Below, one piece after another: positions 1 to 17,922 of a stretch of DNA of 64,000 bases. Below the pieces are notes generated by a model that made no database searches, was not told where the DNA came from, and saw only the letters and a program-made list of their open reading frames with translations. The translations under genes and the position numbers were made by a program. The DNA is from Glandiceps talaboti (taxonomy: Eukaryota; Hemichordata; Enteropneusta; Spengelidae). Position 1 is the stretch's first letter. Every line of letters begins with the position of its first letter. The DNA is taken from the NCBI RefSeq assembly GCF_964340395.1, contig NC_135556.1:22010223-22074222 (forward strand), in the 5' to 3' direction.

Positions 1-56
1 ATACTTATGCCTAGACTGTAAGACACAATATGTTGTTCACCCCTCAGGCTATTCAC

Positions 57-235
57 AGCCCTAATCGGACGTCTCCCAACCCTGATAGGACTTCTCCCAG
101 CCCTAATCAGATTTCTCCCAGCCCTAATCGGACTTCTCCCAGCCCTAATCAGATTTCTCCCAGCCCTAATCAGATTTCTCCCAGCCCCAATCGGACATCT
201 CCCAGCCCTGCTCGGACTTCTTCCAGCCGAAATAG
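57..235. repeat. 21-bp minisatellite
   Basis: About eight and a half tandem copies of a 21-bp unit close to agccctaatcggacttctccc. The plus strand is open across it and would encode a Ser-Pro-Asn repeat. No splice or homology signal ties it to a protein, so it is most likely an intronic or upstream array next to the SH2-ZU5-UPA-Death gene. Confidence 0.8.
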
Positions 236-440
236 GGCTTGTCTTGAATGCTGGTCGATAGGATGGCAAAACGTGCCCAGACTGCATAAATCTGTATTGT
301 TGTCGAATAAACCTGTCTGTGTATTGTAAAACGCTAATCATGCATGAACACCATACACCGTTATGTCGACATTGCAACGACCTATGTTGTGTCTAAAAAC
401 AACTTTCTCTTTCGTCTCTACCATATTCTATCTTTTATAG

Positions 441-6466
<6,026 letters not shown>

Positions 6467-7504
6467 CAAAGTAATGGCGAACGAAATAGCACCATCTAAA
6501 GGCTATTAATACTTCAAGAAAGACAGTCATATAAACAGAATAGTTTGACAAAACTAAAAAAGAAATGAAGCCGAAGCCCTCCAAGTTAGACACATTTACT
6601 AGTAATAATGTTTTCCTCACTTTTTCAAGATTTGAGTGGAGTGAATGTGGTCAATGTGACCTAAGACAGTTTGGTTTTAGCGACTTTATGTAATTTCGGA
6701 CTCCGAATTGTTCTACGTAGTAAGTAGTCCAAGTAGTAAAAGGTTAATTTTTAAAAAGTACACTTTGTTGGATTCCTACTGATCAGTATGCTCAGGTTAA
6801 GTCGAAATTATGGTAGCAAACCAATTAACTAATTCAGTGCTATCGAATGATTCAACTTAATATATTTCACTTTTTATTTGCATCGGATCCAGATATGCAT
6901 TTAGTTGTCAATGAACAATAGTTCATTGAACCATGTAATTAAAATGAAATGATTCACATAGTGAATAAATTAGATTAACCAAATTTTATGCTGTGCCATA
7001 AAAAGTAACGAAAAGCCTGACATTACTGTGGATTCAGTAGAAATACTTTCAACATCCTAATGAAACAGTTTAATTAATAAGTGATTCGTTGCAACGCTAC
7101 ACACGCGAGAATTCAAAATGGTTTCACCATTCTAGATACAATTATCATATATTTTATCTTTTTGATGAGCATCATTGATTTTTATCAACTTTCTGTGATA
7201 TTTTTTTCGTGACTTCTCATGAAACATAACATTCAATGTAGTATAACGGCATCGAATCGGTAACCATGGGTACTTAAGTAAAACGAATATTTCGATACTT
7301 GTTTACTAACGCTTCCCATATTTATTTCATTATTGGTACATATATTTTCGGGATTAAATTGAATGCTATTCTTTCAAATATATATAAAATTCGGAAAAAA
7401 AGACAGTGCAGGCTTGGGTCGATGTTATAATTCTATAAATTGAGACAACGAATAATCTCTAAATACTGCTCAAAGAAGCTCAAGAAGTTGGTTTCCATGT
7501 CGAC
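6467..7504. other. Intergenic region between convergent genes
   Basis: AT-rich sequence between the stop of the plus-strand Death-domain gene and the stop of the minus-strand cysteine-rich peptide gene. A candidate plus-strand polyadenylation signal (aataaa) lies near 6963. A candidate minus-strand one (tttatt read on plus) lies near 7321. No further gene is visible. Confidence 0.5.
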
Positions 7505-10500
7505 TCAGCCATATGTGAAGACATCAAGTCCGCCACCTGGAGCCCGACAGTACATGTTGATACAACGTTCGTTTTCGTCACAATGTTCGTCTTTGCCACA
7601 TGAGTTGGACTTGAAGGAAGACTCGCAATAGAATCCCATACACACACCTCCAAACTTGTCACAATCCCTGTCGTTGTAACAAGGTACTCTAAAGAACTGA
7701 CAACAAAAAATAAGAACAGTTTAGTCTTGCAAGAAAAGTCACAGTATGAGATTGTAAATAGAAATATGCACGTAAGCAGTTAGGTAACAAACACACACAC
7801 ACACACACACACACATACTCCTGTGATGTTTTTTATAGTAATTATGATGCAATATCATGCCATGACGTATCGTGTCGTGGTCGTATCATGTCATGTGACA
7901 TCGTGTCATGTCATGCCATGTCATGTCATGTCATATCATACCATGTCATGTTATGCCATGTCATGTCATGTTATGTAATACCATATCATGTCATGTCATG
8001 TCATATCATGTCATGTCATGTCATGTCGTGTCGTGCAAATTCTGGTTTATGAAATTGAACCGTCTTCACGGGACAACTTATTTTACTTGCCATCTTAAAG
8101 TTTTCTGTTTGTAACCTCACAGGGTTCCAATAAAATTGCAATTTTTCATGCCAGTTAAGGCTAGTTCATTTATGACTTTAAGAGCTTTGATCAAATTTGT
8201 TTTACCACGAGATTTAAAGGGGAACACGGGTGAAGTGGGTTTTATCCTACCTACACTTAGGAGACACAGAAAAAAAAACATCTACCATCGTGCATAGCGC
8301 GGCCTCTCTAAAATAGAAATGTGAATCATATAATTCTAAAATTTTCTGCCGGTAGATATTTAGGACCTAATATTTTGGTCACTGCTATCACTGCTCGCCT
8401 ATCGATTCGTAGTGACAAGGCCCTTTAGAACGGAGAAAAATATTGCTCAACTTAGTCCCCTTTAATGAATGACGTAAGAAGTGTGATTTTCTGTTCTTTG
8501 GAGACTTCAACACAAGTACTCCGGTTGGACTGACGGTTCTTGCTTTACGATATCCCTTTAATGTGTTTCGTTTTAGCACTGAATTTATCTTGTCCCTTTG
8601 ATAAATCGATAAAAACGTTTACAGCAGCTCAATTACAGATAGCTTGTACTTTTATTATCTCCATTTCGTTATCATTTGTACAGCCCACAGTAAATAATGC
8701 AGAAAACGTGTTCAAAATGTCAAGATCTGATTTGAATTTTTTTTTTGAAAGCAGGAATAAGCTCTGATAAATGATAGAAAGTGTATAGAGTAGCAAATAA
8801 AGTCATTTACATAGATGTGACAGTGATGCAGTAATGTCCATTCAGTTGGTGACCTAACTTCATAAGAAGCCGTATCCGGGAGTTGCATAAAAAGCAGGAA
8901 AGCAGGTATTTTTACGTCGACTCCTGGGTAGTTTTCTTTGTCGTAGAGTTCACAGGTCATGTCGACTACTCACCTAACGTGTACGTCAAGCAGTTGATTA
9001 GAATGCAAAATGCTGCGTTTTGATTTTACTGGGTGCTCTCAGAAATCCCAATTTCATTGATCGGATACAATTCATTAAATTGGTCTCGAATGAAGGATTT
9101 CAACGATTCCATTAGATTACAAAATGTAATTGATGACTACAGTGTGGAAATACACTCAAGTAGATAGTTAGGGTCAAAAGGTCAACCATTAATAAAGATT
9201 ACAGTGGCCGGGTTTTCAAGTCCTAAGTGGGGGTTATCTCGAGATCCTGTTCTCTCTAATTGGAAGTATTTCATTGATGAAAAGCTAGGAAACGGGAACG
9301 AAGCAGAAAATCAAAAGTAATTCACTCTTGTTATGTATGGCGTGACCTTCGTATAGTTACGACGCTAATAAACTAAACGGGCTCGTACTAAGTGGTCGAT
9401 ATACTATCTGCAAATTACAAACTGAAGACTTGGGTAAGTAACATATTCATTTAGATTTGATGTGACTTTCCTATCGATCTCTGAGATAAGAATAAAAATG
9501 TTAGGTGAATTGTACACAAGTAGCCATGGTGACCGTTTCTTCATTTAAATTCCACGACATTAGATCTACATGTTTGTTTACTTATTGCACAAGCTGAGTG
9601 TATAGGCTTTTTTTACTTGAAGGAAATATGTACGTAAAACCTTGATTAAACTATTCCCGTGTAATGGGGGGGGGTCTTCGACATACGGTATACACAACTC
9701 TGTCCCCGGATGTTTATGTATTATAATACCAGCTTTGAGGTCTATCAGTAGCAAGTGATGGTTAAGTACACTTCAGTAAGTAGAATATTACAAGTGCATT
9801 TTACTACCCTGCAAAAATTACCCCCTACAACGTGTAAACTCAAGTTATACTGCTGCTTAACAGTTTTCAAAAATGAGAACGGAAAGACGTACGTGAATGT
9901 AATGCATAAGACAGATGGAAACGACAAACTGCTGAAATATGCATTGAACATTCCGGCAAGGTGTAATGGTTGAAGGGAAAATGATATTTTATTGAAAGTA
10001 CTGTGATTACAAAACGTTCCCACTGGAAATCTTTGAATGTTAGTTTGTAACTGAAGAAATATGGCAACAAATAACCTTTAAATACATGCAAGAAAAGTGT
10101 GCAAACATGTAGATACGGAAAGCTTAACTGTGCGACTGCCGATCCATTAAAAAATTGTTTAGTTCAGAATGTACCTATCTATACCTAATTCATTTTGATT
10201 CCTTTTTGTTGCATTTCTGTAAGTTCTCTGTCACGTTTCCCGAATATTCTGATCGCTAGTGATTTTCTGCTTTTTAAAATTTCACATAAACTTTGACATG
10301 AAGATGTCCTTTATCTTAAGCACAGACAAGGTGTCTTCAAGTCTGTGTTTTAAAAATAGTTTCGCTAACGAGTATCGATATCAAGCCTTATTTTAATGAA
10401 AACCGTTGTCGCAATTGGAAGTTTTGTACTTTGAAGGGTGAAAACTTTAATTTTGAAGAAATTCGACGACAGTGATTCAAATTTGCCAATTGCATCACAT

Positions 10501-11821
10501 TTCTACAAAGCTTTTCGTGTTCACATTCACACCTTTACATAATAAGGTCCAGTCATATGGACATGTGGTGATGGAAAGGAATGGAGTTGGTGGAAAGTCC
10601 ATCATCAAATAATTTTTTCAAATGTTAAAATTGGGCATCATAAATTTCGGGGGGGGTTCAGAAAAACCTTAAAAATACACCTTTCCGGGTCATAAAAATA
10701 TGGTGTACCTTCGTAACGAAAATACACAAAGTTAAATAGCTCTAAATTGTAACGTAGATTCAGTTACATACGATGTTGGAAACAGCTTAGCTACTGGTTG
10801 CATATCATCGAACGTGTCTAAACATTGCACAGCTAGAAATTATACAGTTTGTAAGTACAGAAAGGCATCTTAACTATCTACAGTGTAGAAGCTATTTTCT
10901 GAGTCAAAACCAATATGATAGAGGCTTGGACACAGTGACTGGGGTGTTATTTTTACAATTTAAATGTCATGAAATGACACCATAATGAATGTAATATCAT
11001 CAAAAAAATTAGAATTCTACCAAATGAAAAAAATTAGCATTCTGCCAAATCAAAGAATTTAGAGTTCTACCAAATGAAAGAATTTAGAGTTCTACCAAAT
11101 AAAAGAATTTGGAATTCTACCAAATTCTATATACGTTTCGACATGTCAAAGTATTTACTATAGATAGAATAACATAAATCTGTTTCACTCTGAAGCAAAA
11201 ATACCCACCCAAGACCATAACGTTACAGACTGTGTCCCTTTAAATACGTTCAATTAGGTGAGTGCGTACATATCAACAGCCAGAGTTGAGATTGGGGAAT
11301 GTTCTAACTGGTTGGTTTTGATTCCAATGCACATGCCAATAAAATGCAACATGTAAGATCATAACACACCACGGTGACAGTAGCGACTTATAGTTTCCAT
11401 TCAAAAATCAACACACACTTCATCGGAGACTATACACAGTCTTTCAATTTTACTCTTTTGATTTTGTTAACTATTTATAATAACGATGACAGACAGGTCT
11501 TGGAAATATACTTGTCCAGGCTCCACCTCGTATTCAATGTATCCCAAGCTATCAACTTGATTTTGAATTTCACGTGACAAAAACAAAACTGATTTACATG
11601 TAACATCAAAGTGATGACATACATCATTGTCTACCAAGCAATCGCACCTGCTGTGACAAAACTAGCTGATAATAAATAAAAGTGTACAACGAACATTCTT
11701 CAAAAAGGAAAGGGAAATCCTGTATCCTTCCAAATTACAAATGAAAAAGGATCCTTACCGGAAATGATAGAGTACTAGAAATGAGACACGTTAAGAGCAA
11801 AACAGGAACTATTGCTTTCAT
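7505..11821 (-). CDS. Small secreted eight-cysteine peptide (two exons)
   Basis: The first coding exon, 11821-11759, encodes 21 residues that form a classic signal peptide (MKAIVPVLLLTCLISSTLS), followed by a GTAAGG donor in phase 0. An acceptor (ttgttgtcag) leads into exon 7696-7505, which continues in phase 0 for 63 residues to a TGA. The predicted precursor is 84 residues. The mature part has exactly eight cysteines in two similar modules: C-x5-C-x6-C-x4-C (residues 27-45) and C-x5-C-x5-C-x4-C (residues 54-71). A Gly-rich tail follows. This suggests internal duplication and four disulfides. I do not recognise the family. The spacing loosely recalls EB-type or Dickkopf-type cysteine-rich modules, but that is not enough to name it. 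Defence peptide, signalling ligand or binding domain are all possible. Small extra exons inside the 4-kb intron cannot be excluded. Confidence 0.7.
7789..7815. repeat. (AC)n microsatellite
   Basis: A short dinucleotide run in the intron of the cysteine-rich peptide gene. Confidence 0.9.
7866..8033. repeat. TCATG pentanucleotide array
   Basis: About 170 bp of degenerate five-base units (tcatg with atcat and cgtgt variants) inside the intron of the cysteine-rich peptide gene. The pattern is self-complementary in part (catg), so it could fold. Confidence 0.9.
8210..10998. other. Intron of the cysteine-rich peptide gene, no gene seen
   Basis: AT-rich sequence. A ttaaagggg motif at 8213 and its near-complement ccctttaatg near 8552 could be the ends of a decayed inverted-repeat element. 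Short open frames here show no splice or homology support. Confidence 0.4.
11002..11126. repeat. 25-bp tandem repeat, five copies
   Basis: Five head-to-tail copies of a 25-bp unit close to aaagaatttagagttctacc plus aaatg. It lies in the intron of the cysteine-rich peptide gene. The copies differ at one to four positions. Confidence 0.85.
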
Positions 11822-12869
11822 TTTGCTTTCTTCAAATAGTGGTGATTCTTCTTGATGACAAGGTGCGTCAAAGTTGTAACTTGGTATCGCTGATTTACTT
11901 GTAACCCGAACCGGGTGTAGTCGTTCTGCTGTGTACACACCGAAGATCGAACACTCTCCCTTCCTAAGCAATCATCAATGATGCTCTCTCAAAGGACAAG
12001 TGTGCATGTGATGACACTTTTAACTTATCACTTCATCTGACCATGAATTTACTTCTGTTCGCATGCGCGTTGAGATAATGAGTTAACTTACTAATATCCG
12101 TGGATCACATGGGGATATGGGTAATGGCATTACTAATACTAGATATAAAGACAAAAAGAAAACTTGCAGAAATATTAATTATTAGACTATTAGATGTCAG
12201 AGTTTCAATGATACGCATATATGAATTATGCATAAATTAATCATAGCATGTAATTGAAAATAATTACGAAGGGATAAATTAGGGTCATTCTGTTTCTCCG
12301 TTTAATTCATCATTTTGATTCATCCTCTAATACACTATATAGTCTTGTCTATCAAATTACATCTCAACGCGTTATATGTTTTCCTCGTGGTGTTCTGCGT
12401 GAGTTTGTATAATGCACTACAGGCAGATCACTTTTCCATTTAACATAAATGCAACGTATCTAATTTTCTTTAAATTTCAAATAAATTTTAAAAAACATAA
12501 CCGGATTTGTGGCCTGATCAAAGTTCCATATACCATATTCTAAAATATTTTGCTTGGTAGCAGTATATATGCGCTCGAATATATTATAAAATTTCAAGAT
12601 TTCCACATTCACATACACTAAATGCACCAGTCCCTAACCTATACATCTAATTCCCGTGGTATGGTTTGTCGTTTGTCGCCAATTACTACTCTTACATGTT
12701 GTTTTAAATAGCTTAGGCCGATGTAGCGGATACTTTTTTATTGTAGCTAGATATTCCTGCTTTCAACAATAACATACCTTTACAATACTTACCTGGTTCT
12801 TATATTGTTGCTTCTGATTACAACTTCAAAGGCTGTCGTTAATTTTTTCCTTTGAAACTAACTTTGAGA

Positions 12870-12990
12870 CTTAAAGGGAATCACCCCTCCAGGAAATAAA
12901 GGAATTTCCATAAACTATGGGTTCTGGAGAGTCATTTCATGATTTTACATCGCCTACAATTACTTGCAATTTCAGAGACAGATCAAGTTG
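12870..12990. mobile_element. Single arm of a foldback MITE family
   Basis: A ttaaaggg end is followed by ctccaggaaat, ccataaactatgggttctgg and agagtcatttcatgatttta, then tgcaatttcagaga. The same blocks occur, as a pair of opposed arms, at 22064-22303 in an ALG8 intron. This copy keeps only one arm. Confidence 0.65.
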
Positions 12991-13060
12991 ATCTTGTGCC
13001 TTTATAGGATATCTTTGCTGTGGCAAAATGCAACATGGGAGTCAGCAGAAATAATATATT

Positions 13061-13147
13061 CATGGTTGCACTATGAATATTCATGAAGATATTTTACACT
13101 GAAGGTAGTGAGCACTCGGGAGTCATGAATATTCATTGTGCAACAAT
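13061..13147. repeat. Inverted repeat, about 25-bp arms
   Basis: The left arm 13061-13086 (catggttgcactatgaatat tcatga) is nearly the reverse complement of 13123-13147. The spacer is about 36 bp. It may be the remnant of a small foldback element. Confidence 0.7.
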
Positions 13148-14292
13148 AAAGCTTTGATGACGTCATTGCATGAAAGCAAAACAATTTAAGTCATCACATT
13201 ATTTTACAAGAGTTTAAAATTTGATCAGTGGGTAATGATGAGAAGGCCTGCTTCAAGATGGTTGAATAATTAAAATGATAAGTTTAGTCAAGCCTCGCCA
13301 CTGTTTATAGATCATAGCTAAATAAAGTCGTTCGGTAAAATTTTAGCGGAATGTCGAACGTGGTGTATCAACGAAATTAGATGAAGGAAGAAAAACAGTG
13401 CTATCGAGAATTTGTCCCATTTTATGTTGTGATGTAAATACCTCGAGTTAGTTTCATCTCGTTCTGTGAGTCAGAACAAGTTAGTTATAACTGGTTATAA
13501 TTTAATCAGTTTCTGAAATGAAATTTGTAATGATATTTGGTGTACTGAGAATGAATAATTAATTATAGCAGAATATGTAGACTGATATATCGAATAATCA
13601 ATGTCTTGATTACATTTGTTGTCACACTCCTGTCATTCCCAGTTGAGCATCATGTACGTCTTGGTCGCTATATCGCCCTCTGTCGACAGCGTGTTGTGTG
13701 TATCAATTCTGTATCTGCCTAGCCGATGTATCAGTCTTTCTAAGACTTAGTTTTCGTTAAAATGAAAACAATTTTTAGAAATTTTTCAGTTTGTCCTGGT
13801 TCTAGATCTATCGACACTTTTTTAAATATTGGGTTTGATAACACACATTGATAACACACAACCTTAAACAGACTTGAATATACTCGCCTTCATACATGTA
13901 TCTACTCTGTAGTACTCTGAGATATATCCATTTTCAACTGAAATAACGACTAGTAATTGGTGATTATGTCACTAACCCTCGACGACATTATTGTAATCTA
14001 AGTATGCACTAGGCGACTGATCTCCTGATTAGAGGTCAAGTGTCATATTGAGGTGATGCACGTGATATATCATATGACATGCACATTTCTGAAACGTCAC
14101 TATCTATCATTATTAATTTCATAAGTACAATTTTCTTTTAATATCATATTGAAATGAAAACATATTATCTATTTTAAATTAAGCTTATAGGCCTACCTAT
14201 AGGAGATTTTTTTTAAAAAATGCGTGACAAGCGAGCGAATCACTGGATGGTCTCGACAAAAATCAAGTCAAGCTTCTATTCCAAATAAATCT

Positions 14293-14392
14293 GACTAACT
14301 TTCACCCAGTTAAGAGTGCATCATCAGGAGATCAGAATATATAAGTGTTTCTGGCCAAGACGTTTCGCCCAAGCTTTGCTGAGCTGCATCAG
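14293..14392 (-). ncRNA. Pair of degenerate hammerhead-like motifs
   Basis: On the minus strand, 14392-14359 reads CTGATGCA, then a possible helix (GCTCAGC, AAA loop, GCTTGGGC with one bulge), then GAAAC and GTC. About 30 bases on, 14327-14293 reads CTGATGA, then TG, CACTC, a loop and GGGTG, then AAAG and GTC. CUGAUGA plus GAAA around a helix is the hammerhead ribozyme core. Such motifs are known in Penelope-like elements and retrozymes. The first copy has a changed base and one extra base at the A9 position. In the second, the last G of the helix would have to serve as G12. Activity is therefore doubtful and this may be a retroelement relic. Confidence 0.25.
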
Positions 14393-15542
14393 TAAGCCCA
14401 ATCCATCACACTAATTTGTTGTGTTTGTTATACATCTTTGTTCACATTTTAGCCTCAGGGGTTCAGGGGTTTGGAAATAATTCCACACGCCATTCGATTT
14501 GGTGAAACAGACATATTGTGCCTTATCATATAACAGTAAAATTAAATAACATTCCAATACATTGCATCACACCACGTATCACATCTCGTGTCATATGACT
14601 AAAGGCGTCAAATTCATCAAACGGAGAGAGTTCGTAGCAGGGAGCCTTCCAACCATTCATCATACGTGAATAAATGTCACACAGCAAAGCAGTGTTTAAT
14701 CTAGTCATAGTTCGAAATATTGGTGTAAAGGTCGTTGTTGAGATTAAACCGGGACATTCAAATTACATATTCTCATCGATGGATGGCGCTGTTCATTTGA
14801 AATATGCCATCAGCATCAATAACGGTCAGATATCACAACAAATGTATATAATACAGTATTTGGAAAAGATTTTATTACGCAGCTAGGCATAACTGTATTT
14901 ATAAGTGAATATTTAGTCGCGGAATAAACCCAGTCGATGAAAAAAGAAATTTAAGTTCTTGGGCATTTTCAAATATTGTAAGAACGGATTCGTATACAAC
15001 GTAATATCTCACTCAAGACTTGGTGCTGGAAATCAATGACATTTACATTTCAGTGTACATGTTCCACTGTCAAAAAATTGGAACTTTTATCGATGTATTT
15101 TCAAATAACGATTTTGAAGTAATCGAAACGTTGTGAGAAAGAAACTTTATATGGTGCAGAGTCATGTAGTAATGCTAATGGCAATTTAGGCAATGTGCAG
15201 CATAGAATTCATATAACACTGTAAAATGCCATCCCATATCTGTAGCAGCTAAACGTCTGTAGTAAGAGATACTGATGAATGATAGATCGATGTAATGAAA
15301 TAAGAAACTCTATGTGAACCCTATTGAAATCTCTTAAAGGAAGGTTTCATGCGGACAACCGTTTTATAATCTTCTTCATATTCGATTGAAAATTGAAAAT
15401 AAATTAGACACAAGATATACCTACTGATTTTTTTAATGCAGAACATGAGCAGAACGCGTTGGACATGAAAAGGTTCCACGTTCTGATTACATTAATTACG
15501 TACCCATTCTTGCAAACCTGGGCATATTTTACGTTAGCACAA

Positions 15543-15571
15543 CCACAGACAAGTAAGAAACTTGTCTGTGG
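15543..15571. repeat. Perfect 12-bp hairpin
   Basis: ccacagacaagt at 15543-15554 is exactly complementary to acttgtctgtgg at 15560-15571, with a 5-base loop. No gene is adjacent. It is too short to classify. Confidence 0.6.
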
Positions 15572-17922
15572 CACAACAAGGCTAGAGTTAGTTTGGTACT
15601 TGTCTAGAATTCTTCATTAATATTAAGCCTTGGCGTGCATACAATACGTATACGTTTAGATTACAAGCAACTTGACGCTAAATTGCCCAGGGTAGAAATG
15701 ATAACACTCATAACATAAGTATGGCCTTGTTATATAGCCCTATTCTAGGTTCGTGGTACTACTACACTGTATACTGGGTTCATCGGCATGTAATGACCTC
15801 AGCTTACACTATTGTCTCGTACATGTAATAACATGCTCTAACTATTGCCACCAACTCTCTTAGGACCCAAAGTTATTACACTTACAAATCAATTGATGTA
15901 ATACGTAAATACAAAGCAGTAAAATTGTTATCGAAAGAAGGAAAAGAGATGTATTTCAGGTAAAGTAAGGATATAGATTCAATTTGATAGGAAAAAAACA
16001 TGTTAATAGAATAGAATACAAATACTACAAGAATATGTTTACTACAAACTAAATTATCACACATTAGAATAATCATAAATTTCAATAAAGTTAAAATCAC
16101 GCTGTGTTTTCATGGCACGTGGCGCTTTATATCGTTCGGGTATCAAATTATGTAACATAAAACCCAACTATTTCACAGTCCTTGTTCATCACATGTCGTT
16201 CATAATAATGAAACCAGACTTGGTAATAAATCAGGCAATAGTAATTGTGTCGTTCACGCGACGTTGCGTACACTGTGTCCCTTTAATAATCCCAACATTT
16301 CGGACATTATTCGCATTTCAGATTTGCATTCCAGTCACTCGAGCGTTCAAACTATGGCGAACACGTGTTCTCAAGTTGTCTATTGATATATGTGTACAAT
16401 AATTAACATGCTTACACTTTAAAGCACGATTCGAAGGCAACATAGTATGCTGTATTTTCCATCCTGTTCTTCTCAACTTGTAGTTATGTGCGTACAAACA
16501 AATACCCGTCAGGTACAGAGAGGGCCAAGTTCTCGTTTATTGCTGCGATGATCTTTGGATGAGATACGAACGCGATGAGATAGTTCTACTATTTCTTTTT
16601 CTGAACTTTTAGCCCATCAATTCCATTTTTAAACCATAAATCTAAATATTACTGTCATTTTAGTATGATAAAGTTAACAAAGAGATGAAACAGTTCATCG
16701 AAATCTTGCACTCTGAAATGGATATTACAGTTTCCAAAGATAGTACACGTCGCCCTTTATAATGACCCCAATGCAGTGTGTCCTACGTTCTTTGCATAAT
16801 TGCATAACATAGCTTTGTCATAGCATAGCTTCTAGTACATCATTTTCAAAAACAGCTTGAATTTCTAGATTTTAATGCTAAGAATATTTCCAAATGTAAA
16901 AAAAACACACAAGGTGATTCCAAGGGGTTGTATCGATAGACGTGCCATGAATTGGCCGAACTCAGGGCTAGGATAAATACATGTAAACATGGTAAAGTCT
17001 ATGTTCCGGTTCAAGCAACATATATCGTCTCGTATGCAGTTTATCATTCCACTACAAGTCTTGATGTTCAGATAGATTTGATAGACCTACGTTCAATCCA
17101 GGGTCTATGGTTTCTATTACACCCCTTGTCAGGAATGCTTAGTACTTGGGTGTCTGAGACATACAAACTTCTGGTCAAAACTACTATACCATTTGAGGGT
17201 TTTATGCAACAATTTATTCCAAAAGGAAGATTTTTACTATAATATCGATAAGAGCCAAGACAAGACAGTCAGCCTTGAAGACATGTGGTTTGAGTTAGGA
17301 ACCAAATCAATTAAAACAGCCTTGTGTTTTGTATACAAGGACACACCTCAATGCATACGTGATATATGGTCATACTTGACAAGCAATGGGGAAGTGCTGA
17401 CTAAATGTGTATAAGTAAGCAATTAAATAAAATATATCACTGTACTGAAGTGTCATAAACTATTAGTTTCTCGCCACTCTTTGGATATCTAGGTTATCTT
17501 TGTGTTGATAAGTCTGTAAAAAAATATTTTGGGTTTCGAAACTCCGTGCCATTTTCTTTTCAAAACGCGTACAGTACAAATACACTATCATGCGACTGCG
17601 CGTTATGATCTTCTTTCCCTGATGTAATTTGAAAACTGGATTTCGCAGGAACCCAAGGTATAAACGGTCCTGAATAACGAAGCTCTGTTTGTTGGCAATC
17701 AAGATCAACCACTTTGTCAATCAGGAAGTGAGAGAAGCCACTAAAAATAAAATATGGAGAAATACTCCAATTTTTTCATTGCTTTAATAGTATCCTGCTT
17801 TTCATAGTGATATTCAGTTAATATTTTTTCTGATTCAGCTAACGTCTGTAACAATGTTAGTGACACTTGATGTTTCGGGCAGTGTCTCTCTGTCGATTTT
17901 ACTTCTGTTCTTCTGTTCATGA

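Larger units (their letters stand above)
11822..17922. other. Gene-poor intergenic region
   Basis: About 6 kb between the signal-peptide exon on the minus strand and the amidohydrolase stop. All open frames are under 100 codons and lack splice or homology support. Recognisable contents are a decayed foldback-element arm (12870-12990), hairpins at 13061-13147 and 15543-15571, and two hammerhead-like motifs (14293-14392). The promoter of the cysteine-rich peptide gene should lie just above 11821, but I could not pick out a convincing core element. Confidence 0.5.

Noticed and set aside
30-329. 99-codon Ser-Pro-Asn repeat ORF
   Set aside because: It is the 21-bp minisatellite; no homology, no Kozak or splice support, although a repetitive exon of the downstream gene cannot be strictly excluded.
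15543-15571. Intrinsic transcription terminator (12-bp hairpin)
   Set aside because: Eukaryotic sequence, no T-run after the stem, and no gene upstream.
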